This document shows positions 57,271 through 64,000 of a stretch of 64,000 bases of DNA, piece after piece; within the stretch, counting starts at the first letter, position 1, and every line of letters begins with the position of its first letter. This stretch comes from a virus, in the IMG/VR virus record IMGVR_UViG_3300035180_000978, positions 1-64,000 of that record; one strand, 5' to 3'. The notes beneath the pieces were generated by a model, which was given only the letters and a program-made list of their open reading frames with translations, did not search any database and had not been told where the DNA came from. A program made the translations under genes and the position numbers.

Positions 57271-57649
57271 CGCCACCACCAAGGATGTTGATCGGGATGC
57301 GACCGTGACCTTGGTAGGCAAGGATCTGCTCGCGTCGTGTCATGACAAGTGACGGAGGTACACCGAGAAGCCTGGCGAGGCTCTCGTTCGAATGAGCAAA
57401 CAGTGGCCCGATGACATACGTCGGTACCGCAAGCCGCACGGCGTTCGCATGCATCTGCTCTTCGCTCGGGAAGTGTCCGTTGCGACAGACCGAGTGCTTC
57501 AGCACCTCGAAACACAAGTTGAGCAGCTTTCTTTCGACCTGTGAGAGGTCACCGCCTCCAACGATCTTGCAGTCCCCATTCTCATCGCGAACGAACCAAC
57601 CCAGAGACTTGCCGTTCACACAGACCTGACGCTTGACCGGAACCATCAT
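57263..57649 (-). CDS. ImmA-like protein without HEXXH
   Basis: The protein has 128 residues from ATG 57649 behind GGGAAGAG. The segment PSEEQMHANAVRLAVPTYVI, then SLARLLGVPPSLVMTRREQI, recalls the C-terminal half of ImmA/IrrE peptidases (E-x-x-AN-x-(FA)-x-LP and VS-x-x-R). The HEXXH zinc motif is absent, so it may be inactive or only similar. ImmA proteins cleave phage repressors in other systems. Confidence 0.4.
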   Translation of the reverse strand: MMVPVKRQVCVNGKSLGWFVRDENGDCKIVGGGDLSQVERKLLNLCFEVLKHSVCRNGHFPSEEQMHANAVRLAVPTYVIGPLFAHSNESLARLLGVPPSLVMTRREQILAYQGHGRIPINILGGGDA

Positions 57650-57666
57650 CGCTCTTCCCTTCGTGA

Positions 57667-58572
57667 CTAGACCTCGCCAAGGACAACCGGCTCACCAGTG
57701 CACATCTCCGGGGTCTTGTCCTTGCGCCACCTCCGGAATACAGCATGACGAATCGCACCTGAATCGAATAGCTCGCGCCCATAGAGCTCGACGACCTGCC
57801 CCTCCTGGACAAGCTTCTCTCCTGACTCGTCCAGCTCGAGATCTGGGAGCGAGCACTGAAGGACAACACGCGGCTTTCCGTTCCCCCACAGGCCAAGCTT
57901 CGCGCTCAGCTCCCCCTTCTCTGTTCGGGCCGGACCAACGACGATGTAGTCGACCGTTCTCCATGGCTTGACCCTGAGCCACTCCGGGGTCTTCCCATCA
58001 GCTCTCGTCGGTCGGGCCGCCAGATCCAGGGGCTTCAGCACTATGCCTTCGCCACCTTCGGACAGGATGCGATCGTAGAATGGCAAGAACCCGTCGAACA
58101 CCTGCTCTGCGAGCACGACCTTCCTCTGGTGCGTTCTTGGGATCGCGTACCAGATCTGCTTTCGCAGGACTGCCTGGCGCTCCCTGTACGGACGACCACG
58201 GAGGTCGATGCCCTGGTAGATGGCCACGTCGTAAACAAAGAACCTCCGATGTCCGAGCTGCTTGTACGACTTCGTCGCAAGCTCGGAGGCGGCCTCCAGT
58301 TCACCGATGAGGACCGTGCCCCTGCCAACAGGCCCCATGTCGATCCCTTGGAGACCGTCGATGTCTGACCCATCGCAGTCGAGGCCGGTACGAGACTCGA
58401 ACCTGTGATCGCTGCTCCCGGCGTGATCGACATGCCAGGCGCACCACATGCCGTCGTACTTTCGCTCGGCGACATATCCGCCCTTCATGTCGATCCCAGG
58501 TATCTGGCGCCGCTCGATGCTGTTTAGCGGCCCACAGTACAAATCGATCCTTGCTCTACGTTCTGCGACCAT
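57667..58572 (-). CDS. ATP-dependent DNA ligase
   Basis: The protein has 301 residues from ATG 58572 behind GGGAGAG. ERKYDGMW with the nucleophile K38 is motif I, LIGELEA is motif III, GEGIVLKP is motif IV and WLRVKPW is motif V. A short OB-type C-terminal domain follows. It seals nicks with ATP, in replication and recombination. It is somewhat shorter than T7 or T4 ligases. Confidence 0.9.
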   Translation of the reverse strand: MVAERRARIDLYCGPLNSIERRQIPGIDMKGGYVAERKYDGMWCAWHVDHAGSSDHRFESRTGLDCDGSDIDGLQGIDMGPVGRGTVLIGELEAASELATKSYKQLGHRRFFVYDVAIYQGIDLRGRPYRERQAVLRKQIWYAIPRTHQRKVVLAEQVFDGFLPFYDRILSEGGEGIVLKPLDLAARPTRADGKTPEWLRVKPWRTVDYIVVGPARTEKGELSAKLGLWGNGKPRVVLQCSLPDLELDESGEKLVQEGQVVELYGRELFDSGAIRHAVFRRWRKDKTPEMCTGEPVVLGEV

Positions 58573-58584
58573 AGGTCTCTCCCA

Positions 58585-58767
58585 TCAGAAGCTTGCCAAG
58601 CTCTTGCCGCACTTCTGGCATAGAGCGATTGTCACTCCATCCCTCACATACCTCTTCGCTGGCTGCGAGCACCAGATACAGAATCCTCCATCGAGCCGTT
58701 CGCTCGTAGCGTACTTGGACAACACGTAGAGGTGGGTACCGCAGTGCTCATGACCCCTTCTTCGCAT
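58585..58767 (-). CDS. 60-residue zinc-ribbon protein
   Basis: ATG 58767 lies behind AAGG. GGFCIWCSQPAKR and ALCQKCGKSL form a CxxC-CxxC zinc ribbon. It overlaps the preceding mini-gene and the long frame of the helix-turn-helix gene in different frames. Confidence 0.65.
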   Translation of the reverse strand: MRRRGHEHCGTHLYVLSKYATSERLDGGFCIWCSQPAKRYVRDGVTIALCQKCGKSLASF

Positions 58768-59081
58768 CTGCCTTGCACTGTCGAGGCGGAGTCCTCCCCT
58801 TGTAGTCGCACTTCACTACATAGGCACACGTCTTGGTCGCTTCCGCCCTGCTCTTCGTCATGCTTCCTCGCTTCTTCGGCCTGCTTTCGGACCGTCTCTT
58901 CGAGGCGCCTGATCGTGTCTGGTCGAGCCGTACCGCCGCTCAGCAAACCATAGAGCGTGTAGACGCCCATGTTCAAGGACTTGGCTGCTTCGGCCTTGCT
59001 CATTGTTCGAGCACGACGCTCGATCTCGGCGGCTGCCTCTTTGCTTAGCTTTGCCCAGTTCTGTCTTGTAGGGTTACTCAT
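58644..59081 (-). CDS. Helix-turn-helix protein with overlapping C-terminal frame
   Basis: ATG 59081 opens 145 codons. The first 75 residues (LSKEAAAEIERRARTMSKAEAAKSLNMGVYTLYGLLSGGT) form a plausible Xre/transposase-type helix-turn-helix. After about residue 75 the frame continues without a stop through two Cys-rich genes that lie in other frames. The long tail may be real or may result from a missing base. The N-terminal half is the reliable part. Confidence 0.55.
   Translation of the reverse strand: MSNPTRQNWAKLSKEAAAEIERRARTMSKAEAAKSLNMGVYTLYGLLSGGTARPDTIRRLEETVRKQAEEARKHDEEQGGSDQDVCLCSEVRLQGEDSASTVQGRCEEGVMSTAVPTSTCCPSTLRANGSMEDSVSGARSQRRGM
58748..58861 (-). CDS. 37-residue Cys protein overlapping the HTH frame
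   Basis: ATG 58861 lies behind GAGGAAGC. The sequence MTKSRAEATKTCAYVVKC then DYKGRTPPRQCKADAKKGS has three cysteines in a ribbon-like order. Its stop overlaps the next gene. The good ribosome site and Cys spacing favour a real gene. Confidence 0.55.
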   Translation of the reverse strand: MTKSRAEATKTCAYVVKCDYKGRTPPRQCKADAKKGS

Positions 59082-59085
59082 GGCA

Positions 59086-59655
59086 TCAACCGTGAATCTC
59101 GCACGGTTGAGAATGCGGCAATCCGAGACGAGCTGCGCAGGTGCACTTTGCCTCCTCTGGAACTGGCACCACGGTACCCGGACCGAGCCCATGATCATCG
59201 AGTGCCCTCGCAACATATTCGATCGTGTCGGCACCCCACTCGTACTCCTGATCTCGTTCGTCATTGAACGGCCACAGGACTGCCTGAACGTCGGTGACGA
59301 CAGACTCCAGATCCTCTCGCGTCATCTCCTTCACGTTGGTGACGCGACGCTTCTTGAGGACCTTCATGGTCATCTCGCCCTTCGGCTCGTCGAGCAAGAT
59401 CAGAGAGACATACACACTCGGAATCTCTGACACGATCTCGGAGAAGTCTCCGAACGGAAGATCTTTCAGCTCATTGATCTGACGATTCGCATGCGACGGC
59501 GACCCCACGATCACGACGATCTGGTGGCGCTTACACATTGCCTTGATCTCATCGAAGACGCGCTTCGTTTTCTCCCATTCGCCAGCGTCGATCTTGATCT
59601 TGTCATCGTCCATGATGTCACCAGTGCCTTCTGCAAAAGTTGGGATCCATGTCAT
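59086..59655 (-). CDS. Truncated RecA-fold ATPase-like protein
   Basis: The protein has 189 residues from ATG 59655, sharing one base with the upstream stop (TAATG). TGDIMDDDKIKI, KRVFDEIKAMCKRHQIVVIVGSPSHANRQ and SVYVSLILLDEP-x-VLKKRRVTN resemble the second half of a DnaB-type RecA fold (Walker B, sensor and final strands). The Walker A half is missing. It could be a remnant of a helicase or a regulatory half-protein. The C-terminus has a CTC-x-C group. Confidence 0.5.
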   Translation of the reverse strand: MTWIPTFAEGTGDIMDDDKIKIDAGEWEKTKRVFDEIKAMCKRHQIVVIVGSPSHANRQINELKDLPFGDFSEIVSEIPSVYVSLILLDEPKGEMTMKVLKKRRVTNVKEMTREDLESVVTDVQAVLWPFNDERDQEYEWGADTIEYVARALDDHGLGPGTVVPVPEEAKCTCAARLGLPHSQPCEIHG

Positions 59656-60101
59656 TACCGTCGAACACGGCACGGCCAGAAGGTGTCGCTCATCTTCGTG
59701 ACCCACGCCTCTCCGACAAGTGAACGATCTTTCGAGAAGTTGATGCTGGCGAGCGTTGTCCCGGGCTGCCGAAACTTCTTCATCGCAACTTCGAGCAAGT
59801 ACCTTGCGTACCCGCGACGACGATGGCTCATGTGCGTGTACGCGTTCGTGAGGGTGGCGTTCTGTTCGTCCTTGCTCATGAACTGAAGCGCACAGACGAT
59901 CGCGTTATCGACCCTCAATACGTATCGGTAGCTACCGTATCGATCAGAGTAGAGCCAAGCCTCTGCGTTTATCCTCGTGGTCTTCTCGACAAGCTCGCGT
60001 CGTTCCGCGCCCGTCGTTTTGCACTCTTCATCGAGCAAGTATGAGAGGTCCTCGTACGTCTCTGCTCGATCTGTAGCCGGAGCGCTAGCGACCGAGCTCA
60101 C
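59655..60101 (-). CDS. GNAT-like acetyltransferase
   Basis: The protein has 148 residues from a GTG at 60101 that overlaps the upstream stop by four bases and has GGAG at seven bases. NAYTHMSHRRRGYARYLLEVAMKKF is a GNAT motif A (R-x-x-G-x-A). The N-terminus is polar. The target is unknown. It is separate from the GNAT genes at 18-19 kb. Confidence 0.65.
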   Translation of the reverse strand: MSSVASAPATDRAETYEDLSYLLDEECKTTGAERRELVEKTTRINAEAWLYSDRYGSYRYVLRVDNAIVCALQFMSKDEQNATLTNAYTHMSHRRRGYARYLLEVAMKKFRQPGTTLASINFSKDRSLVGEAWVTKMSDTFWPCRVRR

Positions 60102-60313
60102 AGCCACACTCCGTGGTTCGTGATCCATCGAACCCACGAATCCTCCGTCCACCGACCGCTTGGCATTGGCGGCACCGGACATGAGTACAAGCCTTCCTTG
60201 TACTTCTGAAACGCGCCGAACGGCGGTACTGGTTCCACTCTTACGTCATGCGTTTCGCCGCACGTCACGCAGCGTGGCGTTGGATCTTCACTCTTGCTTG
60301 CTTTCTGGCTCAT
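60098..60313 (-). CDS. 71-residue protein with CxxC
   Basis: ATG 60313 is coupled by ATGA. It carries RCVTCGETHD and a Pro-rich middle (VEPVPPFGAF, CPVPPMPSGRW). Perhaps metal-binding. No family is recognised. Confidence 0.55.
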   Translation of the reverse strand: MSQKASKSEDPTPRCVTCGETHDVRVEPVPPFGAFQKYKEGLYSCPVPPMPSGRWTEDSWVRWITNHGVWL

Positions 60314-61113
60314 TGTCGTTGCTCCTTTGCTACTGCCTCCAGATGAAGGCGTCTGACTGGCTCGTTCTCATTCTCGAATGAAGCGCACCCATTCTCGGCA
60401 ACGTTGGCCATGACCACACTAGGCGGGCGCGGGTAGTCCGTGCCTGGGCAACGAAGGCGGCCGTCGCTCATGGTCTCGATCCGATTCTTGCAGATGGTGC
60501 AATCTGCAAAAAACGGAGTGACGACCCACTTCGTCACGTTAGTGAAAGCTGGGCTCGACGGCGGTACGTTCACTCTGACTCCATCGAACGGCCACTTGAG
60601 CCCGACCCAGACAGTGTTCTCGCCGAAGCCGTACATCGCCTCCTTGAGGAACGGTACCTTCGCCTCCTTTGGACTGGCGGCCACGAGCGCCTTCACGCTT
60701 TCGAAGTCGATCGAGAGCTGACGATGGTGCAGCGACAGAGCGAGCCAAGACGTGGCTGCCTCGGACTTCATCGACGATTGGACGAAGAGACGAATCCAAA
60801 GGTCTGCGCGCTTGGCATGCTTCTCAGCGAAGATTTCTCCGTTCCTCTGGGACATGGCCTCGACTGGATTCTCGAAGAGCTTCTCCTCGACCGTGAACCG
60901 GCGGCCGATGAGCTGGCCAGCGAGGTCTTTCACCGATACCAGGTACCTCCTGGTGATCTCAGCCATCGCAGCTTTTCGGACCTTCAGGTTCAGGTCTTCG
61001 TTGCCGAGCACGCTGATGAGCGTGCCCACGTTTGCTGTCTTTTCGTAGCCACCGAGAGCCTTTCGCAAGTGCTTGCGTGTTCTCGCATCAACGAGCCGAA
61101 TAACGTTGTCCAC
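60310..61113 (-). CDS. Hypothetical protein with C-terminal zinc site
   Basis: The protein has 267 residues from a GTG start at 61113 behind AGAGGAACC. The first 200 residues are helical; the end contains CTICKNRIETMSDGRLRCPG. A motif-B palindrome (61064-61077) encodes RKHLRK. No family is recognised. Confidence 0.6.
   Translation of the reverse strand: MDNVIRLVDARTRKHLRKALGGYEKTANVGTLISVLGNEDLNLKVRKAAMAEITRRYLVSVKDLAGQLIGRRFTVEEKLFENPVEAMSQRNGEIFAEKHAKRADLWIRLFVQSSMKSEAATSWLALSLHHRQLSIDFESVKALVAASPKEAKVPFLKEAMYGFGENTVWVGLKWPFDGVRVNVPPSSPAFTNVTKWVVTPFFADCTICKNRIETMSDGRLRCPGTDYPRPPSVVMANVAENGCASFENENEPVRRLHLEAVAKEQRQ
61064..61077. repeat. Motif B palindrome, full match
   Basis: CGCAAGTGCTTGCG matches all fixed positions inside the gene at 60310-61113. 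Confidence 0.75.
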
Positions 61114-61122
61114 TGGTTCCTC

Positions 61123-61467
61123 TTAGATCTTCTTCTTCGGCGGTTGCTTCTTGATGCCTACCGTAGCCGGTATCAGCCCTGCCTCCAGGATAGCCTGCGC
61201 CGCTGGCGGCGGAAGAACGTGCTTCACCTCGTCCGTCGACATCGTCTTCGGACGTAGAGGCTTTGGCTTGGTCGTACCCAGAAATCCGCTGCGCAAGTCG
61301 AGCGTTTGAAGTTTCTCGGACGCAGCTTTTGCCCACGCGCCTTTCATGTCCTCCGCTTCTCCCTCCCAAACCGTCTCTTCGTTTTCACGAGGGTGGCCTG
61401 GGAACAGATCTGGGATGCACACATAGGTGAACCCGGAGGGCTGCTTGATGATGCGATACGTGTTCAA
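61123..61467 (-). CDS. Hypothetical protein, TTG start
   Basis: The protein has 114 residues from a TTG at 61467 that overlaps the upstream stop by four bases, with GGAG at five bases. It is basic at the C-terminus (GIKKQPPKKKI). No family is recognised. Confidence 0.55.
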   Translation of the reverse strand: MNTYRIIKQPSGFTYVCIPDLFPGHPRENEETVWEGEAEDMKGAWAKAASEKLQTLDLRSGFLGTTKPKPLRPKTMSTDEVKHVLPPPAAQAILEAGLIPATVGIKKQPPKKKI

Positions 61468-61733
61468 TCCGTCTCCAGCTCCAAGAAGGCGTGCTGGAGA
61501 GCCATCCAGTCGGCTCGGTCCATGAACGCCATCATCATCGCGATGCGATGAAAGTGCTTGATGTCGTCGTTCTTTACGTGATCAAGTCCGTCGCCGTAGG
61601 CCATCGTGTTCATGATCGCGCCATGCCAGTCGGCTCGGTCCATGAACGCCATCATCATCGCGATGCGATGAAAGTGCTTGATGTCGTCGTTCTTTACGTG
61701 ATCAAGTCCGTCGCCGTAGGCCATCGTGTTCAT
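61464..61733 (-). CDS. Protein with perfect internal duplication
   Basis: The gene encodes 89 residues from ATG 61733. A 40-residue unit beginning MNTMAYGDGLDHVKND and covering IKHFHRIAMMMAFMDRADW is present twice, identical in sequence because the DNA duplicated perfectly and in frame. The internal ATG would yield the presumed ancestral protein of 49 residues. The tail ends LELETD. Function unknown. Confidence 0.6.
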   Translation of the reverse strand: MNTMAYGDGLDHVKNDDIKHFHRIAMMMAFMDRADWHGAIMNTMAYGDGLDHVKNDDIKHFHRIAMMMAFMDRADWMALQHAFLELETD

Positions 61734-61750
61734 GATCGCGCCATGCCAGT
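61506..61750. repeat. Perfect 120-bp tandem duplication
   Basis: Positions 61506-61625 and 61626-61745 are identical, followed by five bases of a third start (CCAGT). The unit is 40 codons long, so the reading frame is preserved. No substitution separates the copies, indicating very recent formation. Confidence 0.9.
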
Positions 61751-61761
61751 GGGTGCAGCCA

Positions 61762-63366
61762 TCAGAACGGAATCTCCGAGTCGTCCTTGCTCTCGATCGG
61801 ATCCATGTTCGTTCCAGGATCGGAACCAGGTACGCACGATCCGGACTCCGGCTGGATGAACGTGGTCTTGGCACGATCGACCGTCGTCTTCTCCGTCAAC
61901 TCCTCCGTCTCCGCTGCATCGCAGGCAACGGCGTCGTGGTCGACGTCGCTCACCATGTCTCCGATGATCTCCTCGTAGATCTGCTCGCTCAAGGACAGCA
62001 TCGCCTCGTCGTGCTTGCCTGTCACCTGATGGATGTACTCATGCACCAGGGTCACGATGAGCCGACCCTTCTGCTTGAGCATGTCCTTCTTCACGAAGAT
62101 CAGGCCGCCTGCGTTGACGCCTTCGACGTTCTCGCTGCGAAACTCAGCGATCTGTGGCATCGGTAGATTCTTGGGCTCGAGCCACGTGAGCCGCTTCTTG
62201 CCCGCCTTCACGACCATGTCCCACGCCCAGCGAAGCGTGACGTTGTCCGTCTTCTCGAGCGTATCGACCGACCACGATCGTACGACCTCGCTCTCGCGAC
62301 GCTTCCTCAGGTCCGCCAGCGACGGGAACTGGTTCGAGACGAGCGCGTGGACCTTGGCCGGGATGACGGTCGCTACGACACCAGCCTCCTTGGCCTGGTG
62401 CGCCGTTGAGGTGTCGGGAACCGGGTAGACGTTCTCACCGTGCTGCTGACGGATCCAGGCGACCAGTGCGCGATGGAACTGGCTTCGGATGGAGCCGGTC
62501 TTGATCGACTGCGCGTCGCGGTCGTCGTTCTTGATCTTGTCGACGACGAACGACATGCGCACCGAGTCCTTGGCTTCCCAGGCATCGACGAAGACGGACT
62601 GCCAGAACGTCCCCATGCACGCGTCGAGCTCGTGCCGGCGGATCACGTCGCGATCGCGGTCGAGGCAGAAAGATTCGGGCGGCAGGTCGTACCCGTGCTC
62701 CAGCTCCTCGTCCATGGTGACGAAGATGCCGCCGACGTAGAGACGTCCCTTCTGCTCCTCGCCGAGCAAGACGCGGCATTCATCTCTCCGCGGGTCGCCC
62801 TCCCAGTACGGAAGGAGCTTCGTCAGGATCGAGTCGCTCCAGTCCGAGGTGTGCCTGAACATGAGACGGTACTCGTCCCACTCCTTCTGCATGATGCCGT
62901 GAATGCAGACCTCGATGCCACTGAAGTCGTCGTGGCCGCTCTCGATGTCGAAGTGGAGCGTGGGAACGCCGAACGATGCCGAACGATCGAGCCTCGGCTT
63001 CCAGAGCTGCGTGCCGGTCCTGATCTCGACCCGCTTGCCGTCGCGGATCATGGCGAGCACGCCGACCTTGTAGCCTTCGCCATACCGACCGATGGCACCC
63101 TCGCCACCCTTCTCGCTTACGCCCAGGAGGAGCGTCTTCATCTCCAGCTTCGCGTCGTGCGTGACGATACGCAGTCGAAGGAGGTCTCTTTCGTAGACGA
63201 CCTCCATCCGGTTTCCCATGACCTTCTCGGCATCGATCGCATTCTGAAAGATTTCTCTAACCCCATGACGTGTCGACCAATTCGACACGTAATCAACCGA
63301 TACGGTCAACTCCACCGTTTCAACAGACATCTTTTTCTTGCCACGAGCCTTGCTCTTCGTCGTCAT
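61762..63366 (-). CDS. GHKL ATPase fused to HEXXH peptidase-like domain
   Basis: The protein has 534 residues from ATG 63366, coupled by ATGA. GVREIFQNAIDAEKV (N-box, 35-48) and GRYGEGYKVGVLAM (G-box, 93-106) are the ATP-binding motifs of GHKL (HATPase) proteins. The C-terminal third has LVHEYIHQVTGKHDEAM with HEYIH at 442-446, as in zinc metallopeptidases. The protein ends DDSEIPF, like the SSB tip. T4 rIIA also has a GHKL domain, but the peptidase fusion is different. Possible roles are defence, anti-defence or DNA-linked regulation. The middle domain is unknown. Confidence 0.75.
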   Translation of the reverse strand: MTTKSKARGKKKMSVETVELTVSVDYVSNWSTRHGVREIFQNAIDAEKVMGNRMEVVYERDLLRLRIVTHDAKLEMKTLLLGVSEKGGEGAIGRYGEGYKVGVLAMIRDGKRVEIRTGTQLWKPRLDRSASFGVPTLHFDIESGHDDFSGIEVCIHGIMQKEWDEYRLMFRHTSDWSDSILTKLLPYWEGDPRRDECRVLLGEEQKGRLYVGGIFVTMDEELEHGYDLPPESFCLDRDRDVIRRHELDACMGTFWQSVFVDAWEAKDSVRMSFVVDKIKNDDRDAQSIKTGSIRSQFHRALVAWIRQQHGENVYPVPDTSTAHQAKEAGVVATVIPAKVHALVSNQFPSLADLRKRRESEVVRSWSVDTLEKTDNVTLRWAWDMVVKAGKKRLTWLEPKNLPMPQIAEFRSENVEGVNAGGLIFVKKDMLKQKGRLIVTLVHEYIHQVTGKHDEAMLSLSEQIYEEIIGDMVSDVDHDAVACDAAETEELTEKTTVDRAKTTFIQPESGSCVPGSDPGTNMDPIESKDDSEIPF

Positions 63367-63974
63367 GGTCGTCCCTTTTTGTTCAAAGCTCGAACCTTAG
63401 TTCGAACGTCACTCACATTTACCGGACCTTCGTGCGGTCGTATTCGCTTGACGCAAACATCCAGCACGACCTTTGCGACCGCTCTCTTGATCAAGAGATA
63501 CGGAGACACAACCTCAAGAAACGCTCCGACGTTTAGTGCAGACTGAACTCGCCACGTAAACTGAGGTCGATGATTCGGCTTGGCTGGCTTCTGATCGTGA
63601 ACCGTTCCAAGGCCAGTCAGTTTCAAAAGCGCGTTCTGCATTGCAACGGTTGTCGATGTCACAGCAATCCTTACGTCTACATAGGTCTTGCTGGATGTTG
63701 ACGAGTTCAATCCAATCCAACCCTCACCATCGACGATCCCGGCTATCCATCCGAGCTGCAAATCAGAACAAAGTCGCAAGCGCGCGACAGCTGCACTCCA
63801 GATCCAGTTGTCTCGTTTCAGAGCTAACCCTTCCACGATGTACATCAGCTGTCGTTGACTGATTCCAAACTGCTCCCGGATCTCAGCTAGAGGCATGCCT
63901 CTAGAGTAGAACAGCCTCACATCTTTTTTCGTGGCGGCCGAAAGTCGAACCTGGAATCCTTTCAGGTTGCCCAT
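63363..63974 (-). CDS. LAGLIDADG homing endonuclease
   Basis: The protein has 203 residues from ATG 63974. An N-terminal helix-turn-helix (LAEIREQFGISQRQLMYIV) precedes LGWIAGIVDGEGWIGL, a LAGLIDADG motif of the single-copy type that would act as a dimer. It is a free-standing mobile gene next to the GHKL-HEXXH gene, which may be its cut site. Confidence 0.8.
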   Translation of the reverse strand: MGNLKGFQVRLSAATKKDVRLFYSRGMPLAEIREQFGISQRQLMYIVEGLALKRDNWIWSAAVARLRLCSDLQLGWIAGIVDGEGWIGLNSSTSSKTYVDVRIAVTSTTVAMQNALLKLTGLGTVHDQKPAKPNHRPQFTWRVQSALNVGAFLEVVSPYLLIKRAVAKVVLDVCVKRIRPHEGPVNVSDVRTKVRALNKKGRP

Positions 63975-64000
63975 GTGGTCAACTCTTTTCCGAGATCGTC

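Noticed and set aside
51888-58751. Shared GGTACCGCAGTGCT at 51888 and 58738 as a regulatory repeat
   Set aside because: Both copies encode a zinc-knuckle segment of the type C/H-x-HCGT, so the similarity follows from the protein sequence.
1-64000. CRISPR array or tRNA gene
   Set aside because: No regularly spaced repeats and no cloverleaf-like sequence were noticed. A covariance search (for example tRNAscan) would be needed to exclude tRNAs with certainty.

Overview
The window is part of a tailed bacteriophage genome (Caudoviricetes). The evidence is about 100 tightly packed genes, a tail-fibre-like pair near 4-6.6 kb, lysis-type enzymes, a near-complete phage replication and recombination set, and several homing endonucleases. 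The DNA is moderately GC rich. Good AGGAGG-type ribosome binding sites indicate a bacterial host, but nothing here identifies it. No terminase, portal, capsid or DNA polymerase gene is present, so the genome extends well beyond this window. All genes but one lie on the minus strand, so the transcriptional order runs from high to low coordinates. No gene-free stretch reaches 300 bases; the largest are 50471-50701, 10717-10942 and 11624-11838.

Layout in ascending coordinates. 1-3.8 kb: small proteins, a HELVH metallopeptidase, an HD nucleotidase and a dNMP kinase. 3.8-6.6 kb: a glycine-rich tail adhesin and a large tail appendage protein. 7-10 kb: ThyX and a glucosaminidase-type lysin. 11.8-14.9 kb: a lipoprotein, a frameshifted HNH endonuclease, a papain-like peptidase, the single plus-strand gene (YkgJ-like CxxxCC protein) and a transglycosylase-like protein. 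15-21 kb: a ParB-fold protein, then an operon of PurD-like ATP-grasp, FemAB/GNAT, GNAT, PIG-L deacetylase and PhyH dioxygenase behind its own promoter/operator. 21-25 kb: a cytosine-5 methyltransferase, Gp37/Gp68-type protein, HNH endonuclease and DUF1643. 25-33 kb: radical SAM enzyme, LexA-like DNA-binding protein, glycosyltransferase, two WbqC-like proteins, a SWIM/RarA-like protein, ParB and a DegT-type aminotransferase. 34-51 kb: the replication and recombination block (SSB, RuvC, tandem GroES, Cas4-like nuclease, Hjc-like nuclease, RecA with a zinc insert, intein-split helicase, second SSB-like protein, DnaG, DnaB, helicase loader, initiator, N6-adenine methyltransferase). 51-64 kb: many small zinc-binding or unknown proteins, a DNA ligase, a GHKL ATPase fused to an HEXXH peptidase, and a LAGLIDADG endonuclease.

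The most unusual signals are these. (i) A 14-bp palindrome, CGCAAG-NN-CTTGCG, occurs about ten times across the window, mostly inside genes, beside a true ParB gene that could read it. (ii) A second palindrome family is built on GTACC-C/G-GGTAC. (iii) Two small-molecule or modification gene sets (16.5-21 kb and 25-33 kb) together look like a phage-encoded hypermodification or glycan pathway. (iv) Several odd protein architectures occur: GHKL-HEXXH, RecA with a Cys4 insert, tandem GroES, and a DnaB ending in an SSB-type tail. (v) A perfect 120-bp in-frame tandem duplication lies at 61.5 kb. Functions were assigned by reading motifs only; no database search was possible.
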